Positions 17,331-24,411 of a stretch of DNA of 64,000 nucleotides are shown here, piece after piece (within the stretch, counting starts at the first letter, position 1; each line of letters opens with the position of its first letter). Where the stretch lies: positions 2,409,501 through 2,473,500 of the forward strand of contig NZ_CP035417.1 in NCBI RefSeq assembly GCF_004123675.1, written 5' to 3'. Under the pieces are notes generated by a model. It did no database searches. It was not told the DNA's origin and was given only the letters and a program-made list of their open reading frames with translations. Position numbers and translations under genes: made by a program. Origin of the DNA: Leisingera sp. NJS204 (GTDB taxonomy: Bacteria; Pseudomonadota; Alphaproteobacteria; Rhodobacterales; Rhodobacteraceae).

Positions 17331-19605
17331 CCCTAAGCACTTCCCAAACTCTCAGCGGGGTGAACGGCATGTCCACTTGCCGCACGCCGCAGTCCCAGAC
17401 CGCGTCCTGCACCGCATTTGCAACAGCGGCCAGCGCGCCAACGGTGCCTGCCTCGCCGCAGCCTTTCATCCCCATCGGGTTCTGTGTCGACGGCACAGGC
17501 TCGGAGGTAAAACCAATCATGGGGACGCCATTGGCCCGCGGCAAGGCATAGTCCATGAACGAAGCTGTGAGCAGTTGTCCGTCAGAATCATAGACAACAT
17601 GTTCCAGCATGGCCTGTCCCAGCCCCTGCGCCACCCCGCCATGCACCTGCCCTTCGGCCAGCATCGGGTTGATCAAATTACCAAAATCGTCAACTACAGT
17701 GTAGCGCACGACGTCGGATTGCCCAGTCTCCGGATCAATAACAATTTCGGCAATATGTGCGCCGTTCGGAAACGAGCGCCCCGGCAGCCGGGCCCGCGCC
17801 GCGTGACGCTGCAGATCGAGCCGGCCGTGCGCGCGGGCCATCTCTGCCGCTTCCAGCATCGTGGGGGTCAGGTTCGATCCAGGCGCCCGGAAGGTTTCGC
17901 CGTCAAACCCGACCGCCTCTTCGTCCACACCCATCTCCTCCGCCAGGAAGGGGATGAAGGCGGCAATCATCGTATCCACTGCGGCCAGTGTGGCGTTCGC
18001 CTGTGTCGTCACAGACCGCGACCCGCCGGTGCCGCCGCCCGTGGCAATGCGGTCACTGTCGCCTTGGATGACATGGATGTTTTCCGCCGGTATACCGCTT
18101 TGGTCGGCCAGGAACTGGGCATAGACGGTTTCATGCCCCTGCCCGTTGCTTTGCGTGCCGACATAGATATTCACCCGGCCACCCTCCAGAAACTCCACTT
18201 CCGCGCCTTCTGAAGGATCGCCCAAAATGCTTTCGATATAGTAACAGACCCCAACGCCCCGGTACTTGCCGCGTTTACCATCCGCGGCGCGGCGGGCAGC
18301 GAATCCCTTCAGGTCCGCCTCTTCCGCAGCCCGGCTCAGAACTCTGTCGAAGTCGCCGACGTCATAGGTCTCTCCTGTCACGGTGCCATAGGGGAAGGCC
18401 GCCGGTTTGATAAAGTTGCGCCGCCGCAGCTCCAGCGGGTCCACACCCAGCTCGCGCGCGGCGCGGTCCATCGCCCGCTCCAGTACATAGATCGCCTCGG
18501 GCCGCCCGGCGCCGCGATAGGCATCCACTTGCGTCGTGTTGGTATAGATCCCCTCCACCTGCAGCCAGGCGGTCTGAATTTCATAGACGCCCGCCAGCAC
18601 CCGGCTGAACAACTGGGTCTGGATCGGCTGACCGAAATGCGAATTGTAAGCGCCAAGATTGCAACGGGTGCTGACCCTGTAGGCGGTGATTTTCAGATCC
18701 GCATCAAAGGCCAGTTCCGCCAGCGAGGTCAGATCGCGGCCGCCGTTGTCGCTCAGCATCGACTCGGTCCGGTCGGCGATCCAGAACACCGGGCGGCCCA
18801 GCGCGCGGGCGGCCTGGGCGACAACGAAATATTCCGGGTAGGGAAAAGCCTTCATGCCAAAGCCGCCGCCAACATCCGGGATCGTGACTTTGACGTCGGC
18901 CTCATCCAGACGCATCTTGGCCGCCAGCTGGGATTTGATCGCCCAGACCCCCTGCCCGCCAAAGGTGAAATGCAGCCGCCCGCCATGCCATTCGGCAAAG
19001 CAGCCGCGCGGCTCCATCGAGTTGACGATGATCCGGTTGTCATCGACCTGCAGCGCAACAGTATGCGCCGCAGTGCGGAAAGCCTCGGCCGTTGCGGCCT
19101 CATCCCCCAGCCCCCAGTCAAAGGCCGTGTTGTCCGGCACCTCCGAATGCAGCGTCTGACCGCCCGGCAAGACGTCCATCTTCGCAGGCAGATCGTCGAT
19201 ATCAAGCTCAATCAGCTCACCGGCATCACGGGCCTGGTCCAGCGTCCCGGCAATGACCACCGCCACCGGTTCCCCCACATAGCGCACCCGGTCCCGTGCC
19301 AGCATCGGCCGTTCCGGCGCGGCGCCGGCGGTGCCATCCCGGTTCTTCACTGTGGTGCCATCCATCGACACATCAAGGCCGGCGGCTTCAAGATCCGCCA
19401 GGGTGATCACCGCGTGAACGCCTTCACCTGCGCGGGCGTCCTCAACGTTCAGCGCCGTGATCACGCCATGCGCCACCGGGCTGCGCAATACCCAGGCGCG
19501 CAGGGCACCCGCTGGGGCCGCATCCTCGATGTACTGCCCCTGGCCGGTCAGAAAACGCAGGTCCTCGACCCGTTTCACCGGCTGACTTTTACCGAATTTG
19601 TCCAT
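17308..19605 (-). CDS. Orphan molybdenum hydroxylase large subunit (CoxL-like, not CO dehydrogenase)
   Basis: A 765-residue molybdopterin-binding subunit of the xanthine oxidase family. It has the N-terminal hammerhead domain, then GGGFGMKAFPYPE (near residue 250), the active-site loop AYRGAGRPEA (near 355), and the C-terminal GCGEAGTVGA with the catalytic Glu. True form I CO dehydrogenase has AYRCSFR; the Gly-Ala-Gly here indicates a different aldehyde or aromatic hydroxylase. The usual FAD (CoxM) and 2Fe-2S (CoxS) subunit genes are absent on both sides: upstream is a decarboxylase, downstream DUF2235. Partner subunits would have to come from elsewhere. The start ATG follows an AAGGGGG site. 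Confidence 0.9.
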   Translation of the reverse strand: MDKFGKSQPVKRVEDLRFLTGQGQYIEDAAPAGALRAWVLRSPVAHGVITALNVEDARAGEGVHAVITLADLEAAGLDVSMDGTTVKNRDGTAGAAPERPMLARDRVRYVGEPVAVVIAGTLDQARDAGELIELDIDDLPAKMDVLPGGQTLHSEVPDNTAFDWGLGDEAATAEAFRTAAHTVALQVDDNRIIVNSMEPRGCFAEWHGGRLHFTFGGQGVWAIKSQLAAKMRLDEADVKVTIPDVGGGFGMKAFPYPEYFVVAQAARALGRPVFWIADRTESMLSDNGGRDLTSLAELAFDADLKITAYRVSTRCNLGAYNSHFGQPIQTQLFSRVLAGVYEIQTAWLQVEGIYTNTTQVDAYRGAGRPEAIYVLERAMDRAARELGVDPLELRRRNFIKPAAFPYGTVTGETYDVGDFDRVLSRAAEEADLKGFAARRAADGKRGKYRGVGVCYYIESILGDPSEGAEVEFLEGGRVNIYVGTQSNGQGHETVYAQFLADQSGIPAENIHVIQGDSDRIATGGGTGGSRSVTTQANATLAAVDTMIAAFIPFLAEEMGVDEEAVGFDGETFRAPGSNLTPTMLEAAEMARAHGRLDLQRHAARARLPGRSFPNGAHIAEIVIDPETGQSDVVRYTVVDDFGNLINPMLAEGQVHGGVAQGLGQAMLEHVVYDSDGQLLTASFMDYALPRANGVPMIGFTSEPVPSTQNPMGMKGCGEAGTVGALAAVANAVQDAVWDCGVRQVDMPFTPLRVWEVLRDVSEAAE

Positions 19606-19654
19606 GCTTGCCCCCTTGTTCGCGCTGGCTGGCGTTCCGGGGGCGAGACTAACC

Positions 19655-20806
19655 TCAGCGGGCGGCTTGTCCAGACAGCTCGATCACCGTCGCCACGTCA
19701 GACAGGCCATAGCCGTTGAATTGCGTGCTCATGGCGGAAGAATAGGCGCCCAGCCCCGGGAACAGCACATAGTCGCCGGTCACGGCATCACAGGGCAGCG
19801 GCAGCCCGTCCGGCAAACGGTCCAGACTGTCACAGGTGGGCCCGAACACCACACGCGGCTTGCGCGCGCCCGTGCGATGGGCGCCATCCCCCCCGACAAC
19901 TTCCACCCGGCCCGGCAGCCCCATGTCGCGGATATCCACCAACCCGCCATAGATGCCGTCATTCAGGAACACCACCTCACCGCCTTTGCGCATCCCCTTT
20001 ATGCGGGCCGCCAAGGTAAAGCTTTCGGAGACCATCGCCCGGCCCGGCTCGCAGATCAGCGTGGGCTTGTCTGTGCCAAATGCCGTGTCCGCGGCTTTGG
20101 AAATGGCGGCAAAGACCTTCTCCAGATCCGGCGCCACACCATCCCGGTTGGCCGCAAAGCCGCCGCCCGCATTGAGACGGGCGATCTTCACCCCTGCCGC
20201 GTCCACAATCCGCTTGGCAGCGTGAACATATTCCACCCATGCGCTTTCATCCTCGCACTGGGTGCCCGGATGGAAACACAGCGCAGGTGTCCACCCCTCC
20301 GCCGCCACCTGTTTCAGCAGTTCTATCGCTTCTTCCGGGGCTGCGCCGAACTTGCTGCCAAAATCATAGGCCGCACCGGCCACCGGCAAGGCAAAGCGCA
20401 CCGCAATCTCGCAAGAGCGCGGCACTGCGGCCAGTTTCTCCAACTCGCTCAGCTCATCCACCGACCAGCTGGCGACACCATGTTCGATGCCCGCCGCGAC
20501 TTCGGCAGTGGAGCGCATCGGGTTGTTGTAATGCATCACCGCATCTGGGCTGGCAGCACGCACTGCAGCCATTTCCGCAGGCGAAGCGACATCAAATGCA
20601 GTGATCCCCGCCGCCACCAGATTGGACAGCACGGCAGGGTGCGGGTTGGCCTTCACCGCATAGGTCACCAGCCCTGGAAACCCTTCACGGAACCGCCATG
20701 CCACCTCGTGCAATACCCGCGGCGAGAAATACAGGATCGGGTGATCCGGTGCGCTGCGCGCCAGGTGGGATTCAGGGGAAAGCCAAAGCGGTGGAATTTG
20801 CTGCAT
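19655..20806 (-). CDS. Type III PLP-dependent ornithine/diaminopimelate-family decarboxylase
   Basis: A 383-residue fold type III PLP enzyme closest to eukaryotic-type ornithine/lysine decarboxylases. The PLP lysine is in TYAVKANPHP (about residues 46-55), the phosphate-binding glycines in RLNAGGGFA, the EPGRAMV segment follows, and the second-subunit catalytic cysteine is in FGPTCDSLDR (about 325-334). The most likely reaction is ornithine to putrescine; lysine is possible. It is divergent from an AsnC-type regulator with a perfect palindrome between. Supply of putrescine fits with the glutamylation genes 13 kb downstream, though that link is inference. Confidence 0.88.
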   Translation of the reverse strand: MQQIPPLWLSPESHLARSAPDHPILYFSPRVLHEVAWRFREGFPGLVTYAVKANPHPAVLSNLVAAGITAFDVASPAEMAAVRAASPDAVMHYNNPMRSTAEVAAGIEHGVASWSVDELSELEKLAAVPRSCEIAVRFALPVAGAAYDFGSKFGAAPEEAIELLKQVAAEGWTPALCFHPGTQCEDESAWVEYVHAAKRIVDAAGVKIARLNAGGGFAANRDGVAPDLEKVFAAISKAADTAFGTDKPTLICEPGRAMVSESFTLAARIKGMRKGGEVVFLNDGIYGGLVDIRDMGLPGRVEVVGGDGAHRTGARKPRVVFGPTCDSLDRLPDGLPLPCDAVTGDYVLFPGLGAYSSAMSTQFNGYGLSDVATVIELSGQAAR

Positions 20807-20860
20807 CAGGAAAAGCCTCGTTTATTTTGCATATTTTCCGACAAATTCCCGTCGATTCCG

Positions 20861-20886
20861 CTCGTCACTTTTTCTATAGTGACGAG
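20861..20886. promoter_or_regulatory. Candidate operator of the AsnC-type regulator
   Basis: Perfect 8-bp inverted repeat CTCGTCAC (20861-20868) and GTGACGAG (20879-20886), 10-bp spacer, in the divergent region between the decarboxylase and regulator genes. A further 8-bp palindrome TGACGTCA lies at 20890-20897, repeating the TGACG half. Confidence 0.5.
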
Positions 20887-20912
20887 AATTGACGTCATAT
20901 CGTAGGAACAAC

Positions 20913-21350
20913 ATGCAAACCGACGATACCGATCAGCGTCTTGTCACCCTGTTGCGGGAAAACGCCCGCCGTCCAGTGGCGGAACTTGCCCGGCATCTGG
21001 GGCTGGCCCGCACCACGGTACAGGCGCGGATAGAACGGCTGGAAACAACCGGTGTGATCACGGGCTATACGCTTAAATCCTCCGCCGCCTCCCGCCCGCC
21101 GCTGCAAGCCACGGTGCTGATGTCGATTGAGCCGCGCTCGGGCCCGGAAGTTCTTGCCCGCCTGCGCAGCCTGCCTGGGGTTGAGGTTGTACACACAACC
21201 TCAGGACGGTTTGATCTGCTGGCTCAGGTGGTGGCGCAAAGCACGACCGAGCTTGACAACACTATCGACCACATCGCCGAGGCCCGTGGTGTGCGCTCCT
21301 CTGAGAGCCTGATCCATCTGGCAACAAAACTGGACCGGACCGGGCAGTAA
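20913..21350 (+). CDS. Lrp/AsnC-family transcriptional regulator
   Basis: A 145-residue regulator with an N-terminal helix-turn-helix (LVTLLRENARRPVAELARHL onward, residues about 9-55) and a C-terminal RAM domain. It is divergent from the ornithine decarboxylase-like gene, so an amino acid or polyamine effector and control of that gene are the natural guess. I took the ATG at 20913 over an in-frame ATG 8 codons earlier, because the palindrome TGACGTCA would otherwise be coding and the shorter start fits the family. It is convergent with the next LysR gene, 3 bp apart. Confidence 0.88.
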   Translation: MQTDDTDQRLVTLLRENARRPVAELARHLGLARTTVQARIERLETTGVITGYTLKSSAASRPPLQATVLMSIEPRSGPEVLARLRSLPGVEVVHTTSGRFDLLAQVVAQSTTELDNTIDHIAEARGVRSSESLIHLATKLDRTGQ

Positions 21351-21353
21351 AGG

Positions 21354-22235
21354 TCAGCCGGTCCTCACATACTCCAGCAGCCAGTCCCGGAACAGCCGTG
21401 CTGCCGGGCGCAGGGCGCCGCGGTCGGGATAGATCAGGTGATAAGCCTCCTGCCCCGGCACCGCGACCTCCGGCAGGCAGCGCACCAGCCCGCTTGCGCT
21501 GACCGCCGCGTCCGACGCAGGTGCGCGCGCCAGCGCAATCCCCATACCCTGCGCTGAGAGTTCTGCCGCCATCAGGGAGTTGTCGGCAAAGAAATAACGC
21601 GCCTGCCCGTGCGAGAGCCGCAAGGCCCCGAACAGCTGCACCCAGCTGGCCCGATGGGTCGAGACTTCAATCAGCGGAAAGCGGAACAGATCCTGCGGTG
21701 TCCGGACCTGAGCCGCAATCTCTGGCGGAGCCACCGGATACAGCACCTCGCGCAACAGCTCGTCCCCTTCGGTGCCAAACAGTGACGGGTTGCCGAATAC
21801 GATCTGCAAATCGGTGAACCGGTTGGCAAAATCCGCCGCCATATTGCCGGTGCTGAGCGCCAGGTTGATTTGGCTGTGCACCGCCTGGAACTGCGGCAGC
21901 CCCCGCGCCAGCACCCCATGGGCAAACAGCAGCACCGACTGCACAAACAGCCGCTGCTCGCGGCTTTCGCCGAACAGGCCGGTCGTGGCTGTTTCCAGCA
22001 TCAGCAGCGATTGCTGCACCGACGGCAGATAGGCCCGCCCGGCCTCAGTCAATGTCACCGCCTGGGCGTGGCGGTGAAACAGCGGTGTGCCCAGCTGCGC
22101 CTCCAGTGCTTTCACCTGCTGGCTGACTGCAGCCGCCGACATGTTCAGCTGGGCTGCCGCACGGGCAAAGCTTTCGGTGCGCGCTGCCGCTTCAAACACG
22201 CGCAGCCAGTTGAGTGAGGGTATCCGGGCCGTCAT
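21354..22235 (-). CDS. LysR-family transcriptional regulator (GcvA-like)
   Basis: A 293-residue LysR regulator. The N-terminal winged helix contains LNWLRVFEAAARTESFARAA and LNMSAAAVSQQVKALE, the spacing typical of the GcvA/AmpR subgroup. The ligand domain is divergent and gives no clue to the effector. It is divergent from the sterol-desaturase-family gene at 22372, which is probably its target; a GGCTAAG/CTTAGCC palindrome sits directly at its start. I used the ATG at 22235; an ATG two codons earlier is possible. Confidence 0.88.
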   Translation of the reverse strand: MTARIPSLNWLRVFEAAARTESFARAAAQLNMSAAAVSQQVKALEAQLGTPLFHRHAQAVTLTEAGRAYLPSVQQSLLMLETATTGLFGESREQRLFVQSVLLFAHGVLARGLPQFQAVHSQINLALSTGNMAADFANRFTDLQIVFGNPSLFGTEGDELLREVLYPVAPPEIAAQVRTPQDLFRFPLIEVSTHRASWVQLFGALRLSHGQARYFFADNSLMAAELSAQGMGIALARAPASDAAVSASGLVRCLPEVAVPGQEAYHLIYPDRGALRPAARLFRDWLLEYVRTG

Positions 22236-22242
22236 GCACAAA

Positions 22243-22261
22243 GGCTAAGCAGAACTTAGCC
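22243..22261. promoter_or_regulatory. Candidate LysR operator
   Basis: Perfect 7-bp arms GGCTAAG (22243-22249) and CTTAGCC (22255-22261) with a 5-bp spacer, just upstream of the LysR start and facing the sterol desaturase gene. The position suits autoregulation. Confidence 0.5.
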
Positions 22262-22371
22262 TGACCGGCAAGACATACCGTGCTGGGATTGCCTCGGCCC
22301 GGACTAGGGTTCTCAGCAGCGAACAGCCGCGGCTACGGCCGCTCCTCCAAAAACCACATGAGAGACGAGAC

Positions 22372-23373
22372 ATGACACGTCCCGCCAGCACACCGCGCCC
22401 CAAACGCAAGATATGGAATTTCACCCCCCAGCTGCCGATCCAGACTTCCCCCTATTGGGACTGGCCACTACGGCCGATGGCCTCGATCAGATATCTGCTG
22501 CAAAGCTGGAACCCGCTGGCACTGCGGGCATTTCTTCTTGTCCTTGCCATTGTCACCTGGAATTTCTTCACCCCGTCACTGGACCGGATTGCCACGCTCA
22601 GCTGGGACTGGGTGTTTGAGATCTGGCTGCGCAACTTCTGCATTCTGATGGTTGTGGCCGGCGGGCTGCACTTGGCGTTGTGGAGGTTCCGCACGCAAAA
22701 CGACGACTACCGCTATGACATGCGCCCGATGATGAAAGGCGCTAAGGTGTTCACCTTCAAGAACCAGGTCTGGGACAACATGTTCTGGACCCTTGGCCCG
22801 GCGCTTGCCTTCTGGACCTTCTGGGAGAGCTTCATCCTTTATGCCTATGCAAACGGCTGGATCACGATGATCACACTGGAAAGCAACCCCGTCACCATGA
22901 TCCTGATGACCATCTTCATCCCGGTCTGGGCAGGCTTCCACTTTTACTGGCTGCACCGGCTGCTGCACGTGGGCGTGCTTTATACCAAGGTGCACGCATG
23001 GCATCACCGAAACATCAATACCGGCCCGTGGTCCGGCCTGGCAATGCACCCGGTGGAAAGCTTCTTTCTGATGTTCGATACCATGATTTTCTTCCTGCTG
23101 CCCTCGCACCCGGTTCTGGCGGTCTTCCTGCTGTTCCACCATGGCATCGGCGCGCCAACCTCGCACGCCGGGTTTGAGCATGTGAAATTCGGCAACAAGG
23201 CCAAGTTCCTGGTTGGCGATTTCTTCCACCAGCTGCACCACCGGTTCTTCGACTGCAACTACGGCACCTGGGAGACGCCCTGGGACGAGTGGTTCAACAC
23301 TTTCCACGATGGCACCGATGCAGGCAACGAAATGGTCAAGGAACGCCGCCGCAAGATCTGGGCGTCAGAGTAA
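22372..23373 (+). CDS. Sterol desaturase / fatty acid hydroxylase family membrane enzyme
   Basis: A 333-residue membrane diiron enzyme. Three histidine clusters that bind iron are visible: HRLLH (about residue 197), HAWHHRN (about 209-215) and HQLHHRFFDCNYG (about 286-298), along with HHGIGAPTSHAGFEH between them. Four or more hydrophobic segments precede and interleave them. Family members hydroxylate or desaturate sterols, fatty acids, carotenoids or alkylglycerols with O2; the substrate here is unknown. The divergent LysR gene is the likely regulator. The gene stands alone in its direction and is followed by a pseudogene. Confidence 0.88.
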   Translation: MTRPASTPRPKRKIWNFTPQLPIQTSPYWDWPLRPMASIRYLLQSWNPLALRAFLLVLAIVTWNFFTPSLDRIATLSWDWVFEIWLRNFCILMVVAGGLHLALWRFRTQNDDYRYDMRPMMKGAKVFTFKNQVWDNMFWTLGPALAFWTFWESFILYAYANGWITMITLESNPVTMILMTIFIPVWAGFHFYWLHRLLHVGVLYTKVHAWHHRNINTGPWSGLAMHPVESFFLMFDTMIFFLLPSHPVLAVFLLFHHGIGAPTSHAGFEHVKFGNKAKFLVGDFFHQLHHRFFDCNYGTWETPWDEWFNTFHDGTDAGNEMVKERRRKIWASE

Positions 23374-23462
23374 CTGCGCACCACAGCACGCACAGTCGGG
23401 CACCCGGAATTCAAAACGGGCGGCCCGGCTTCCCTATTTGAAGACAGGGAAAAACGAGGAAG

Positions 23463-24026
23463 GGTATCTACACCTTCGGCCGCCGCCCGGCGCACCGCAA
23501 AGACATCGTCAAGGATCTGATCGGCCTGAAGAAAACCGGTGTACGTTTGACCATGTGCAACCCGGCCAACGAGACCGGAAACCAGGCCTGCGTTAATGCG
23601 GGCATCGATCTCCAGACTCTGTGGAACGTGCATCTGGACATGGCGCGCGCAACCGCACCGGGCCGCTTTGCCGACACCGCGATGAATTAGAGGCAATTCA
23701 TCACCAAGAACGAGATTATGCGCCACGCCATCACTTGCATGGAAATCGGCTCCGGCATGTATTTCACCAACCGCTCATAGGGCGTGGTCGAAATCGTCGC
23801 CAAGAGAGGCATCCCGGTGCAGGTGCATATGGGTCTGATGCCGTCGCTCAGCCATTGGTGCGGCGGCCTGGGCCGGCCGCATAAGCAGATGTACCGGGAG
23901 TGGGTAGAGGCGTTGCAGGAATTCCAATCGGAAGTCTGCGCCAGGAAGTTCCCTTATAAGGCGCAGGCGATCTTCATGCACGAAGGCGAGCTGGAGAAAC
24001 TGCTCGAAGCACTGGACAAGCTGTAA
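23463..24026 (+). pseudogene. Decayed PanB-like (ketopantoate hydroxymethyltransferase superfamily) gene
   Basis: One continuous frame of 188 codons reads as a recognisable protein broken by two TAG stops, one replacing a probable Trp codon (after TAMN) and one a probable Tyr codon (after TNRS). The part GVVEIVAKRGIPVQVHMGL resembles the PanB barrel segment before its GG motif, and the C-terminus FPYKAQAIFMHEGELEKLLE looks like a true protein end. About 70 residues seem to be missing after SHWCGGL. There is no start codon with a ribosome site. I judge the family from memory of PanB, with moderate confidence. A short tandem duplication of the tail (GGACAAGCTGTAA / GGATAAGCTGTAA) follows the stop. 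Confidence 0.65.
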
Positions 24027-24104
24027 ATTGGATAAGCTGTAACCGGAGCAAAGCTGAGCGCGCCCAAGGCGCGCGCGCTGGCTTTAGCGCCTCCGGCGCG
24101 GAAT

Positions 24105-24129
24105 TTGGGTATTTGAGACCAGAAAGAAG
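24105..24129. repeat. Intergenic repeat copy, arm of a long inverted repeat
   Basis: A 25-nt sequence beginning TTGGGTATTTGAGACCAGAA and ending AGAAG. It pairs with 24283-24307 with one mismatch, is preceded by a GC hairpin (GCGCCTCCGGCGC), and resembles sequences at 36888-36911 and 51351-51374. Confidence 0.7.
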
Positions 24130-24282
24130 CAGCAAGCGAAGCGCCCTTGCCCGCTGGCCGTCCGTCCGCCAAGGGATAATCCTGCCAGGAGCGAGGGCAG
24201 CTTCTTCCTGGTGCGGTCATCGGCTCCCCAGCCTGTACCGCATAAGAAGAGTGCCGTGATTCCAGTTAACGAAATCTTACCG

Positions 24283-24378
24283 CTTCTTTCTGGTCTTAAA
24301 TACCCAATGGCGCTCTGCCAGCCGCAGACGGGACACTTGCGGGAAAATCCGCCTTCCCCTTCCTGCCGCCATTGGGTA
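24283..24378. promoter_or_regulatory. valS leader with competing inverted repeats
   Basis: The 385 bp between the PanB-like pseudogene and valS has no convincing gene. Arm 24283-24307 is the inverse of 24105-24129 (24 of 25). Its last bases, TACCCAATGGCG at 24301-24312, are also the exact inverse of CGCCATTGGGTA at 24367-24378, 33 bp before the valS start. The segment TACCCAA can therefore pair in only one of two ways, an arrangement like that of transcription attenuators. A degenerate copy, CTTCTTCCTGG, is at 24201. Function is inferred; no leader peptide rich in valine was found. Confidence 0.35.
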
Positions 24379-24411
24379 ATTGATCGGCCACTTGCATGAG
24401 GGATCACAGCG

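Noticed and set aside
17308-19605. Aerobic carbon monoxide dehydrogenase
   Set aside because: The active-site loop is AYRGAGR instead of AYRCSFR, and coxM and coxS are missing.
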